DNA of 64,000 nt from Gordionus sp. m RMFG-2023 (taxonomy: Eukaryota; Nematomorpha; Gordioida; Chordodea; Parachordodidae): the NCBI RefSeq assembly GCF_954871325.1, contig NC_088778.1, forward strand, positions 25,715,120 to 25,779,119, in the 5' to 3' direction. The notes beneath the pieces were generated by a model. The model was not told where the DNA came from. It saw nothing but the letters and a program-made list of their open reading frames with translations, and did not search any database. This document shows positions 48,609 to 60,550 of this stretch, piece after piece; the stretch's first letter is position 1, and every line of letters starts with the position of its first letter. Position numbers and translations under genes: made by a program.

Positions 48609-49757
48609 TTAGTTGGTAGGGTAAATTTTTGATCTTCCTGACCAAGATAGGGATTCATAAAAGGCATGTCTAAATTTGATATTCGTGAAGAAATATATGT
48701 AAAAATTGATACAAATTTTGATGACCTCCAGGTAATTTACGAGTGCTATTAAATTTCGAAAGGAGCATTTTTCTAGATAACATTGATAACGATAGTAGAT
48801 CATATTGATAACAGCAACGGGAATGGATAGTAAGAGAAAATTAATTAGGAGAATAAGCACAGTCCAAGTGAGTCTCGTTATAGATGAAGGCATGTTAAAT
48901 TTCGATGTATTTTGGAAACCAAACCTCCTATTATTTTTTTGTCTTTTCAACGCCAAGCTTATCGATACATAAAAGTGTAGCAAAATAATTATGGGCATGA
49001 ATGTCAGAAAAAATTCACGTAGGATGCTATAAAGTAAGAAAGCGGGTGAGTTACCGTTATTGGGGTTTTGGACCATTTCAAATATCCACTTATCCTTGTC
49101 GCGAAGATTAAAATTATCAACATATTGAACCATACCTTCCGTGGCGTTATTATCGTACTGAAAATGAATAACAGTTGAGTTAGCTGAAGATAAGATTTGT
49201 GATAAATTTATTTTGTTGACGAAGTACCAACATGATAAAGGCACTAGCATGAGTATATTAGTGACGATGACCAAAATGGTTAAAAGTTTTGCCGTTTTAA
49301 TATTGTAACCGAGTGAAGTATGATAAATGATAGGAAAGCAGAACGCTAGGTAATTGTCGGCGCTTAACAATACAGTCATTATATCACCCGTTCTTATAAA
49401 AAAATATCTCAAAGGGAATATTATTTTTGCTATGAAAAAGACGTAGTAAAAGTTGTAAGTATAGGGAAGATATGTGCTCTTCTCATGCCACCACAAGCCA
49501 TAATAATACATTATAGGCCAGGGAATGCAAGAGAAGCAACCAAGTATATTCATGTAAGCGATTAATTTGATGTAGTATTTGATGATCACAAAAGCTCGAA
49601 GTTTACCATGGTTGCGTATGCTTCTTGTATCAGTTCCCCACTTTGGTAGAGCAAGAAGGGTAAAAAATCCCCCCAAAATTCCAATGCACATCGTCACTGG
49701 TGTCAGTACACAATAGAAAATAAATTCCCAAGTTACAATTAGTTCAATGTATGGCAT
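48609..49757 (-). CDS. Rhodopsin-family G protein-coupled receptor, intronless
   Basis: A 382-residue single-exon frame has seven hydrophobic helices: near residues 8-32, 58-85, 105-140, 160-182, 245-268, 295-322 and 335-358. The TM3 end reads SADNYLAFCFP where most receptors have (D/E)RY, so the arginine is Asn. TM6 lacks the usual CWxP (LTWTVLILLI instead), and TM7 has INFYIYFFTNIKFR in place of NPxxY. The long second extracellular loop is acidic and Asn-rich with two N-glycosylation sites (NST, NAT). The pattern NYLAFCFP...NFYIYFFTNIKFR is closest to invertebrate FMRFamide/myosuppressin-type peptide receptors, but ligand and G protein are unknown. The start is Met at 49757. Confidence 0.85.
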   Translation of the reverse strand: MPYIELIVTWEFIFYCVLTPVTMCIGILGGFFTLLALPKWGTDTRSIRNHGKLRAFVIIKYYIKLIAYMNILGCFSCIPWPIMYYYGLWWHEKSTYLPYTYNFYYVFFIAKIIFPLRYFFIRTGDIMTVLLSADNYLAFCFPIIYHTSLGYNIKTAKLLTILVIVTNILMLVPLSCWYFVNKINLSQILSSANSTVIHFQYDNNATEGMVQYVDNFNLRDKDKWIFEMVQNPNNGNSPAFLLYSILREFFLTFMPIIILLHFYVSISLALKRQKNNRRFGFQNTSKFNMPSSITRLTWTVLILLINFLLLSIPVAVINMIYYRYQCYLEKCSFRNLIALVNYLEVIKICINFYIYFFTNIKFRHAFYESLSWSGRSKIYPTN

Positions 49758-49769
49758 CAATTTTATAAT

Positions 49770-50390
49770 TTATTATACTGGTACTTTAAAATATCGTAAA
49801 TATTTATCTTAAGTCAATTTAATATTTAAAAAAAATATTATTTTATTACAGATAAATTCAAAATTAATTTAGAAAATAAAATAAATAAAGACAAATTTCG
49901 GTTTTCTATATATTATTTTAATTAAAAAAAAAATTGTTTTCCTTTTTCTTCATCTAAAATTATATTTATGAAGATGAAATCTCAAAATATATTGATAAAA
50001 TTCAAAAATTAGAGACGTAATGGGGGGGGGGGGATTTTCTTTTAGAAATTTTGCCTGTTTTCGTAAAAATAATTTAAACTGATAACAAACCCCCCCCCCC
50101 CAACATTCCCCTTCCCACCCTTGTAACCCTATATAACAGATCTTTTTGGAGGTTCGGTTCAGGTTCAGATAACAATTTTTTTTTGACAGATGAGGTTTTG
50201 AAAAATAATGATAGTTAATGAAGGCTTTAACGGTCCGGATTAGGTTCCATTTTAATCCTTGAGTATCAATATGTGGCTTTTGATGCTCTGTTACATTAAA
50301 AAAGGGTCGCACCTATCAAGCCAAACCTTGAAAATCGATCCCCAACTTAAATTTAAATATCAAATAAATTTCTAAAAAAAATATTTGTTT
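49770..50390. other. Upstream of GPCR: AT-rich, G and C runs
   Basis: A G run at 50022-50032 and a C run at 50090-50101 stand out. No supported gene. Confidence 0.4.
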
Positions 50391-50407
50391 TTTATCATAG
50401 GATGAGG

Positions 50408-50783
50408 CAGTGGCGTATCCAGGATTTTATGGGGAAAGGAGAAAACACTATTAGATAAATAATATTCCCCATAAATTTTATTGGAGGTACTTAGGTCCAC
50501 TTTTTGTAACGCTTTGCTTATAATAGATTTATATAAAAATTATTTTCACTATTTTTTAAAATAAGTTTTGAATTATAAGTGGTTATTTTAAAAAGTTATT
50601 AACTTTTACTAATTTTTCTTTCAAATACATCCTTATAATGATATATTGTATAAATGTTTGGGGGGAATATGAAGTGTGTAGGGGGAAATTTTTTATTAGC
50701 TTAAAATGGTATTTACTAGAACAGGCAAATTTCACGATTGGGGGGGAGGGGTATCTCCCTTGCTCCCATTGTTTACGCCCATG
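50408..50783. mobile_element. Miniature hAT family-1 derivative (376 bp)
   Basis: It has the family left end CAGTGGCGTATCCAGGATTT and the right-end block AGCTTAAAATGGTATTTA near the end, finishing CCATTGTTTACGCCCATG. GGATGAGG before and GGATGGAG after it agree at six of eight bases and are probably the target duplication. No coding remains. Confidence 0.8.
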
Positions 50784-51187
50784 GGATGGAGATTTTAAAT
50801 GGAAAAACCATTTTCGCATTCGTCTCCCCATAGTTATGTCACCGGTAAGAGAACATGAAAATGATTACCTACAAACATGTAGAAGGCTCCTCATATTACT
50901 TCTCCCCCCAAATTTAACTTATTCCATTAAGACACCTCGCCAAAAATTTTAATATTTTCTTCAAATTAAATATGAATCACTTTTCTCTTTATTATTGTAT
51001 TATAAAAATAATAAACCTATGGTTTAATCCAGTTTTTGTATACTCATAAAAATTAATCTTGATAAATCTCTTCTTTAAGTCTCTGTCGAAAAGTTGATAT
51101 TCACAATAATAATTTTATTTCTATCTAAACATTAAATTAATAAATTTATTTGAAGAAATCTAATTAAAGATAATATACTAAAATAAA

Positions 51188-51855
51188 ATGTTCAAAAATT
51201 ACATATTTCTATTGGCGATATTAGTAAGCATTTTATATAAACTATTTTATATATTATAAATCAAGCTAGTTTTATTAAGTAGACGAGTTTGGAGAATTTA
51301 GTTGTATAAAAAATTTAGCCTGATTTATCTTTAATAATATTCGTGAGTTAAGATAATTTTTTTTTACTATTAAATCCTATAATTAATACCCGAACCGCTT
51401 GATTTTATTCGATTAATTAACAACATTAAAAAACAATTAGTTTAATTTTTTTATTTAAACATTTAATTTAGTGCATTAAAAAGGGGAAGTTAATATATTT
51501 ATAATTTTTCACACCAAAAATATATTGATAATTTTATTAGCGATAATATTTTTATAAATTAAATAATTTTTCCTGGTATATCATTTTTACATTAAACTCC
51601 ATATATTGTCAAATTTAAATATCCTTTTTTCTTAAATAATAAGACGATTATATATTCTTTCATATTACTAGCAATATATAATTATTTTATTTAAATATAA
51701 AGCTTTCTCTAGTAGTTGTTCAATAGCCTTTCCATTCAGAGGAGGATATGGCGGATTTCGTGAGTCTACGATTTGGTGGAGGTTATGGAGCATATGGTGA
51801 TGGATATAGAGGGTTTCATGGCCACGGAAGATTCGGAGGTCATCGTTTGGGATAA
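51188..51855 (+). CDS. Possible small secreted Gly/His-rich peptide, 2 exons
   Basis: The first exon (51188-51223) reads MFKNYIFLLAIL, a signal-peptide start, and is followed by the donor GTAAGC. The second (51727-51855) follows CAATAG and reads PFHSEEDMADFVSLRFGGGY, then GAYGDGYRGFHGHGRFGGHR and LG with a stop. Splicing in phase 0 gives 54 residues: short signal, acidic SEED stretch, then Gly, Tyr, His and Arg. Such compositions are known for antimicrobial and cuticle peptides, but I cannot identify it. An alternative frame before the Gly region (SCSIAFPFRGGYGGF) also looks peptide-like, so the exact splice is uncertain. Confidence 0.4.
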
Positions 51856-52714
51856 AATTGGGTCAAAATTCGACAAAGAATACTCACAATTACTAATCGG
51901 ATTTATATATTATAAAAATTTTTATTATACAGTTTATTAATCCCTTCATTAAAAAATAATATATTTTTAAAATAAAATAAAAAATTTATTTGATTGTAAA
52001 AATTTGTTTTCGTGTGTTAAACATTTAAACTCAAGAATGTTAGACTCATATTCATTATCCTCCATAAAACTTTTGTTTTCTTAATTTTTTTATAAATATC
52101 TTTAAAAATTGTTTATTATTTTTCAGAATTTATAATTTCTTAATTTTGGCCTAAATAAAAAAGATTAGATCGATTTCTATAGTAAAATATTTTTTCTCCA
52201 TTGGACTTGAAAATAAAATATTTAAAAAAAAAATATTCAAAGCTTGATATTCTGTTTGAATTATTCAATCTGTCTCAGATAAGAACAATCCCTTTCCTAA
52301 TACTAGGAAATCAATAAAGCGAATGATTCGTGTTTTAAATCGTTTAAGGATCTGGTAAACCATAAATCTCTTTTATAAATATTAAAATTAGATAATTTTC
52401 GCTTTTTGTCAAAATGATTTTTAGATAAATTTATTTTATGTAATTAGATTATTTTACACAAAAAACAAAATATTTATATAAATTATAGCCAATATAAGTT
52501 GACTAACATATTGAAAACATAGAGACTTTATTTTTAAAATTTCTCTCCAGCAAAATTACAAAAAGTGGACATAAAATAATCTATCTCAAGAAGCCTAAAG
52601 GTGCTCTAGTATCAACAAGAATAATATCTTAATAGACAATATACAAAATAGGTTAGATGCCAATTCCTATAATTTTAATAATTAATGATACTAATAAATT
52701 CTGCCATGGCATAT

Positions 52715-52892
52715 TTAGAAAAGGATAGCTCTCACTGTTGTTATGAGGTTAAGCAAATTAAAAGAATTTGTTTCCAACTGAAGCCCGATGTGGACCTCGT
52801 AATAAATGGGATGAGGTTGGATCCTACGATTAGAAAGAGTTTTAAATTTTATACCACGATACTTGAGTCCGTCTACTTTCTCAGTCAAACCT
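52715..52892 (-). other. Exon-like segment, strand uncertain
   Basis: On the minus strand an AG (TGTAG) is followed by an open stretch RGLTEKVDGLKYRGIKFKTL then YYEVHIGLQLETNSFNLLN and a GTGAGA donor. The plus strand is also open (MAYLEKDSSHCC). The GC content is above the background. No neighbouring exons and no family recognised. Confidence 0.35.
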
Positions 52893-53499
52893 CTACATGA
52901 TAAGATTTTTACTGTATGCAAACCCCTTTAAAAACTTATGCTTACTCCCCCCCCCCCCCCCATAAAAAATCTTAGCCACCTTCGGTAGTTAAATATTATT
53001 AAAATTAAAATTATTTTAGCTCTACTACCAACTATTAAAATATTGGGAATATAAAAGTTATTTTTTATAACATGAATTCAATTAAAAACCCCTATATTTA
53101 TAATGAATGCATTAATATAGTTTATTGTTGGCATGATTATAAGTTTTCTAAGAAAATCAAATCCTTTTAAATAACAAAAAATTTTATTTGGAAAATAATG
53201 TTTATGATATTATGAAATATAGATTTTGTCGATAGCAATATTATTTAATATAATAGGTCTATAAAGTATTAATTTTTATAATATATATTTTGCCTATTTT
53301 CATCTAAAGATGTAATATATAAATCCCCAATAAATTTATCCTGCCCTCCTTAAAGGCGCCTACCCTATACACCCCCTCAAAAATATGGATACAAACTGTT
53401 GCTAACCCCCCCCCCTTTCGTTTATGTAGACGCTTATCTCAATCAGTGAATTATGCTCTATTAATAAAAAGTGGCTAACAAGTCACAGATTTGCAAACT

Positions 53500-54060
53500 A
53501 TAGCTATCAAGAGCGTGCAGTTAATATTATTAAAAATATTAAATAAATCTCACCATGGTGAATATTGTAGTATTATTTACCTTTTTTTGTGTTCCGATTT
53601 TACAGGTCTAAAAACGATAACTAATTAAGGCCGCATTCATGGTGGGATCCGATCCGACACGATTTAACAGCTGATCGATTTTTAAATCGGTTTATGAGAA
53701 TCAATTTTTCTTTATTAAAACCAATATTTATTAGGTTATTATCATGTATAGAATTAAAAATAAAATAATTATTATTAAAAAAAAATTGATCTCATAAACA
53801 GATTTTAAAAATCAATCAGCTGTTAAATCGTGTCGGTTCGGATCCCACTATGAATGCGGCCGGAAACATGTAGATAACATTATTAAAAATTGAAAAAATT
53901 TTGTGAGGAATATTGTAGTTTATTTTTACTTTGTTTAATTAATAATTTTAACCAAGGAAGCGTGGAGTTAATATTATTAAAAATATTTTAAAAAAATTGA
54001 TATGACGAAATAGTAATTTATTTTCACTTTTTTTGACCTATTTATATAATTATGAAATGC
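53500..54060. repeat. Direct repeat around a palindromic MITE
   Basis: GCGTGCAGTTAATATTATTA (about 53513) and GCGTGGAGTTAATATTATTA (about 53961) open two similar stretches, each followed by a TGTAGT or AATAGTAATTTA stretch and TTTTTTTG. A third partial copy lies at 53875-53935. Confidence 0.5.
53629..53861. mobile_element. Palindromic MITE, 233 bp, long inverted repeats
   Basis: The arms GGCCGCATTCATGGTGGGAT and the complement of GGCCGCATTCATAGTGGGAT continue for about 85 bp with few mismatches (GACACGATTTAACAGCTGAT in both). There is no coding, and I see no certain target duplication. Confidence 0.85.
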
Positions 54061-54523
54061 ACACAAAAAAATATGTCATTTTTTAATGCTATATATATGT
54101 TTTTGTAATATGTTTTAATTTTTATAACTTTCTAAATAGCTATTAAATTATAATATAAATGTAATGTATTTTATTTGAAATTTTTGATATAAACTACTAA
54201 AAAAATACTTGGAAAAGCAAAAATTGTGTCCCTGCTATTTTTAAACACGGTGTTCCTAGCAGAAATTGCAGGACTACCACATTGAACCTGGCATTTCCGT
54301 TATGGTGGAAAATGTTCTCTTAAAAAACTTAAGAACGTTATGCAAGATTAAATTCTTCAATTAATTACCTTATTTTGGGTTTTCTCATACTTTAAGCTAT
54401 TTTTTCCCAACATACTCCTTTGCCTCCTTTAATATACTTTTCTAACAGTGTTGATGATTCATGACAAATTATAAACCCGTCGGACGTGTATTATCCACAA
54501 TTCTTTTTAATGTTTAATTGTAG

Positions 54524-57500
54524 CTTAATGTTATTAATATCACTTGATGGGTTTATGTGGAATTACCTAGATATATTTGGGCTCGATAATTTCCCTAACT
54601 TTAAGCATATAATTGAAAATGGTGTCAAGGCAGAATATCTTCAAAATTTATTTGCAACAAAAACATTTCCAAACCATTTTTCAATTGTTTCAGGACAATA
54701 TGAGGAAATTCATGGTATAGTTCATAATAATATGTACGACCCCAAATTAAAGGAAGTATTCAAAATGGGAAACACATTGACAGAATGGTGGGATGCTGGT
54801 GGGGAGCCTATATGGGTAACAAATCAAAATTTTATAACAACCAATAATTCCACATGTTTTCACAAAAGTAATGTTATTATGTGGCCTGGATGTGATGTAA
54901 AAATCAAAGGTATCTATCCTTCATTTTACACAAAATATAGTAAGATTACCTTGGACCAAAAATTTGATATGATTTTATCTGCGTTTTCTACTCAAAAAGA
55001 TAATATAAACCTAGGGATACTTTACCATAATCAACCAGATGAAGCTGGTCACATGTTTGGCCCAAAATCACAGGAAGTATTTAATGTGATCAAAGATTTG
55101 GATCGAAGTTTGGGATATCTGATTGCTCAAATGATTAAACTTAAACTAAATGATTTATTAAATATTATTATAACTAGTGATCATGGAATGACAAATACCT
55201 CATTTAATAAATCAGTTATTCTTTCTGATTATTTTAATTTAAAAGATTATATTGTTAGTGGGTCATCACCAGTGTGGAATATTTTTTCGAATAATAGTAA
55301 AAAAAATAGCAATATAATTTAAATATTTTATTAATAAATAGCACAAAAAATAGATATGCTCTACAACAAACTATATAAAGCTAATGTTCCTCAAATGCTA
55401 ATTTACAAGAAAAAGGACATACCCCTAAAATTTCGATATAAAAACAATGGAAGAATAGGGGATTTGATTCTACTAGGACAGCCTGGTTGGAATTTGGTAA
55501 GAACTAAAACCGATCTGGAATTATTCTTCAAGGGTAAAGTTTATCATTTATGATAATTTAAACCCTGCATAGCAGTTTTCATTAACCACTAGTGACATCA
55601 CCTTTATTTTTTTTAGTGGGACAAAAATAATTTGACTGTCATCTATATGAACCTAATAGTTTTTGAGTAGTTTTACCATACCCCCTTTTGACTTTTGCTT
55701 GGCATTTGCTCTAAAAAAATCATTGCTGCCTTAAAGTTCACTCCCATTTGGTGGCCACTTGGGCCAATCATCAATAATTTTTATCTTCTCTTGATATATA
55801 GCAAGCATCTTTATAATACATAGGTTCTTTAAAAAATAAATTAAAGATACACTATTATTTAGGAAAATAATTTAAATGATTAATTTTTACTCTTGCTTCT
55901 ATTGTACCTTTTGTTTGAAAACTAAAAAATAAGATCAGAAATTGTATTATATTTTTAAAATAAAAAGTATACCAAAAAATTATTAATATATAAGGATATC
56001 AGATTAGGTACTTTTTCAAAGTTGGGCTGCACCATCAATATTTGTATCTATGATAAAGATTCTTATCTTGTACTTTGTTCTTTTTGGCATTTTTAATTAG
56101 ATATTATATTTTCAAAAGTATCTTGTACCTTTTTTTATTTCCTTTATTTTGACTCAAAAATATAGATGCCTTTTTATATTTTTGTAAAAAAAAATCAATA
56201 TTCACTTTGAATAATTTTAAGATTATATTTTTCTAGTTCTCCACTTAATTTTGTTTTTTTAAATCATTCTTTCCTATATTTTAATTTTTAAATTAATATT
56301 ATTATTTTATATGAAAATTAGATAATTCAATATAATGATTTCTTGATCACATTTATATTGAATATTGTATTTAAGATAATTATCATCTCATTTTATTAAG
56401 TGAAATAAAATATTATATATATTTATTCTCTGATATTTAAAAATAGAAACATTTTGGGTGATTTCCATTTTTTTGAGCTTACACTAATCTTCAAATTCAA
56501 AATAATTATTAACATTCTTTATAAAAGTATGATCTTTATTACACAATTTTTGTATGACCTTTTTTAAAAATAAATAAAATTTGGTTGGTTATGTACTGGT
56601 TTCAATTTTTTTATATACAAAGAATATAATCACTATATATTTTAAATTTATTATATTAGTTTCGACAATTATTCAATACTTTTTTATGTTTAACTATTTA
56701 GTTTATTAATTTTCACATATTTTAAAACTTAGCTAGCTTAATATATTTTTGAATATTTACACTGAATTTTTTAATATTTAATCATTTTCATTGATTTTTT
56801 TTTTCTTTTTGGTCTACCATTATCTCCCCCCCCCCTTTCCATGATTTTTATTTGGTTCTTAATGAATAAAATAAATATGTTGAGTTTGAGATTTCACTCT
56901 ATAAACTTTTATTTTTCTTAAAATTTGAGCAGTTCCTAGATCTTAACATTTTTTGACAACGGCAGGTTCTGGCCGAAAAAAGCGAGTTTCTAAATCTGTA
57001 AATTTAATCCATTTACCGATTATATAAAAGGAATAAATAGATAGTACATATTCACACTAACAAGATAGTTATATAGCTATTCTTGCTTCAACTTGTTTAT
57101 CCCCTTTGGGATGAGGTTTTCTTTTATAAACTTTCATATATTTTTTGATTTGACATTTTTTTGTGAGTTGAAATATACGCTCAATTGATCTAACCGAATT
57201 ATCGTTTGACCACCTCGAATTTTTATTGTACTAATTTGTCGCGCGAAAATAATTTAGTTACGCCGAAAGGATTTAACTATTAATTATCATTTGGGATATC
57301 ATATCTAGACCTGTGCGCCGATGTCTCAATCAACAGCGGCGGTTTTTTTTAAATTTTTTTATCGGCGTTCGGCGGCGCAATATTTATTTAAAATTTTTTA
57401 ATGAATTTAATTTATAAATCAATATATTTTTTAATATGTATTACATTTTTTATAATTTATGTAGGCGATATTTTCTAACACATCGCTAACATAGTATAAT

Positions 57501-60500
57501 TGATCTTAAATTATTTCCCGTCTCACTCCAATTTAAATTTATGTATTTCCTCATTCTCAGAAATAGACTAAGGAATTGTATTTTTATTTTTACTCAGAGT
57601 CATATCAACTACACATATAAAGAAATATTCTATTGATTTTTATTATAATTAAAATAAATTTAAAATGCAGGCAAAATATAAGTCAGAATTCAGATTTAGC
57701 AAAATTATAATTCATGAATAAACAGTATTTTATCAAGATTTGTGGTACATGAAGAACTCCTTTTAGCATTGAGTATTAATCCAGCAATGGAAAAAATTCT
57801 TTCGCTGGGTGTACTGGTTGCAGGTACGCAAAGAACCTTCCTAGCTAAATTAGCAAACATAGGAAGTTCCAGTCGCTTTTTCTCCCAAGAGCAACACATC
57901 CTCTTCTGGAATAATATTTTGGCTGAGCAAAATATGGCATTCTTGTTTAAGATTAGTAATTTTGTTATAATCGTTAATAGAAAGGGAATGTTTTCGAGCT
58001 AATTTCGCTATTTAAGAGCATGATGTACCTCGACTTGAATTTCACGCTGAGCATTTCTATCATGCTCTAAAAGTTTTAAATGTCGTATTAGAAATTGCAA
58101 TGATGTCATAGAATTTGAACTTAAATATTGTGAAACAATATTGAGATTTTGAAATCTTAGATCAAGTAGAGTTGCTAATATCTAATGTTTAGAATATAAT
58201 TTTATTAATAAAAATATAAAATAACTTGAAGTTCAGTGATCGGAAACCTATGGTCAAGCTTTTTTTCACATTATATTTGAGCAATCAGATTTATTGATTT
58301 GTATATGAGCTTCTATTTCACTGCAAAATAATAACCGTAAGTTTATTGTAGATCCTTTTTGGGAGGAAAGAAATTCCACCAACTCTCTGAATGGATTTAA
58401 TACTGCTTAAAGCTCATCTATCATATCCTATACATTATTAAAGAGTTTTAAAGATTGGTTTCCTATTTTATTTAGAACATTATTTATAGGAATTTTGTTT
58501 ACACTGCGAACACTTTCTAACATAATTAATATGCTATGCCAGCGGGTAGGGCAATTTAATTTTAAAGTTTTTGCATTAATTGGATTGGTTGGTGCAATGC
58601 CATTCCTATTATCCGATTCATCAGACATATCAAAATGGTCATCAAGGTATGGATCAAAATCATCAATATGCAAGATATTACCTGTCTTATAAATTGGCTG
58701 CAGACATTTACCATGTTTAGCCTCAATTTCACATTCCAAATCAGCTACTCGATATCTGAGGGCTGAAATAATTTCTCTAATTTTTTTGATGAAAATATCA
58801 ATCTTGGTAACTTTTTTATGCCATCAACTGTAACCAAATTATGAAGTGGATGCCCTAAGCATAAATGATGCTCATAATCCCCTAATCTGACGCTTCTTTT
58901 GACATTGGCCCCAGCATCAGTTACCATTTGTAATATTTTGGCTTTTAAATGGAACTCCTCTTCAATACTATCAATCTCAGATAATATTGTTTCCCCACTA
59001 TGCTTTTGAGTCACATTTCTAGTTGAGGGTAAAATATTTTAAATCAAAATTTTCATCTAAATGATGAATACTAAATGTGATATAATTTCGACGCTTGAAA
59101 TTAGAACAAAATTTTGGTCCAGAGTCAATTAAATTTATAACATGCGCCTTTATAGATAAATAAACATCGTCTAGTGCACCCCGACTAATGGTTGTCCTAT
59201 TTGGCAATTCTGACGAGAAATCGATTATCTTATATTTCTAATTTTTGAACAATTTATTTTTATAAAATTTAAACCTTTAGAAAGTCTGTCATTCCTTTAT
59301 TGTTTATAGAATCAAATGGCATTAAATCTAAGCAGATATCAAAACATAATTTCGCCCTATTAGATTTCATATTTATTTTAAACATTAAAAAGATATCTAA
59401 AAACATTAAAATAGTTAGGGCTGGAATGAAACAAATTATAAATTAGATATAGTTTTAACTTTCAAAATAAAGCTTTACATAATTAATTTAATAAATTGTA
59501 TATTAAGTTTATATTTTAAAAGATATTTAAAAACAAAATAATTAGAGCTGGAATGAAACAAATTATTAATTTGATTTAGTTTTAACTTTCTAATAAAGTT
59601 TTAAAAAATTATATATTAAATAATACTTTAAAAAGATATTTAAAAAACATCAAAATAATAAGGGCTGGAATGAAACAAATTATAAATTAGATTTAATGTT
59701 AGTATTCAAATTAAAATAATAATAATTTAATATATAAATATAATTAATATACTTTCTATCGCGCCGCTGATCTCAATCGGCGGTTTCGGCGTGAATAAAA
59801 ATATCGGCGTGAGCCGGCGGCGCACAGGTCTGATCATATCAGATCGGACCGATTTTTTGCCTTTTTTGAAATATCGGCTATTAGTCGTTAGTATTAAAGT
59901 TGCCGATATCCGATAAAATGGCGACTTAATAAAAAAAATTGAACTTATGTAATAATTTAAGAAGATGTATATATTGTTAGTGTCAATTGTTATTTTTTCA
60001 ACTTTAAATCATTTTTTAACCTGTTTTTTTAAATTTAAAAGTCGGATTTTACCGTAAATATATTCTAGCATGTTTAGAATACCTATCTTATGAATTGTAA
60101 ATAATTTTGCCGTTAACCTTTGAGTCATTTATAATTTATAATTTATATAAAAAATTTAATGGAGATACTAATATAAATTATATTGAGTTCAAAAGTTCAT
60201 GGCTAAATTGTCTGATATCAAGAAGGGTTTAACCATCATTTTATTAATATTTGATATAGGCAATCACGGTTATGATAATGTCTTCCCGGATAGCTGGCCC
60301 ATATTTATAGCCATCGGACCGGTTTTTAAGAAGGGTTACAAATCACCTCCGCTAAACAACGTTGATATATACGAGTTGATGTGCGAGATATTGGGCATAA
60401 TCCCTGCTCCTAATAATGGCTCTTTGGCGAACATTAAGCACATACTTGTAAAAATTTACATTTATATTCTTTTGTTATGAACGATTTTGAAAAAAATAAC

Positions 60501-60550
60501 AGAACCTTAAGACTTATTCTAAATTGCAACCAGTCCGAAGATTTTTATAA
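54524..60550 (+). CDS. ENPP4/5-like ectonucleotide pyrophosphatase/phosphodiesterase
   Basis: Exons at 54524-55296, 55342-55533, 60260-60447 and 60503-60550 join with correct phases (introns of 45, 4726 and 55 nt). Motifs in order: LMLLISLDGFMWNYLD, NLFATKTFPNHFSIVSG with the nucleophile Thr, MWPGCDVKI, NINLGILYHNQPDEAGHMFG, IIITSDHGMT, GNHGYDN, PIFIAIGPVFKKGY and PAPNNGSLANI. All the zinc ligands (Asp, Thr, Asp, His, Asp, His, His) are present, so it should be active. The IWVTNQ and PAPNNGS wording fits ENPP4/5 most closely. The signal peptide is missing; an upstream first exon is likely, though Met at 54510 is in frame. The last exon (NLKTYSKLQPVRRFL) has no membrane anchor and is the least certain. 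Confidence 0.88.
55534..57297. other. ENPP intron 2, left part
   Basis: AT-rich with a C run at 56827 and TAAACCCTGCATAGCAG at 55560, which resembles the ACCCTGCATTC MITE family end. No coding seen. Confidence 0.5.
57306..59832 (-). mobile_element. hAT transposon family 3, 2.5 kb, in ENPP intron
   Basis: TAGACCTGTGCGCCG and the complement of CAGACCTGTGCGCCG are the ends, with ATCATATC duplicated exactly (57298-57305, 59833-59840). The minus strand encodes a decayed ZBED/hAT-Ac type transposase: 59207-59019, 59014-58745 (MVTDAGANVKRS, HHLCLGHPLHN), 58739-58428 (LNCPTRWHSILIMLESVR) and 57899-57705 (LARKVLCVPATSTPSERIFS). Several frame breaks separate them. The 59395-59700 part has three tandem copies of a unit of about 120 bp with GGGCTGGAATGAAACAAATT. 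GC-rich CGGCGGCGC motifs lie near both ends. Confidence 0.92.
59395..59700. repeat. Subterminal tandem repeats in hAT family 3
   Basis: Three copies of a 115-125 bp unit, marked by GGGCTGGAATGAAACAAATT (the middle copy has AGAGCTGG), lie between the transposase start and the right end. Subterminal repeats often bind the transposase. Confidence 0.75.

Noticed and set aside
49950-50312. Minus-strand 120-residue open frame
   Set aside because: It crosses G and C homopolymers, has no start context or known motif, and lacks splice signals.
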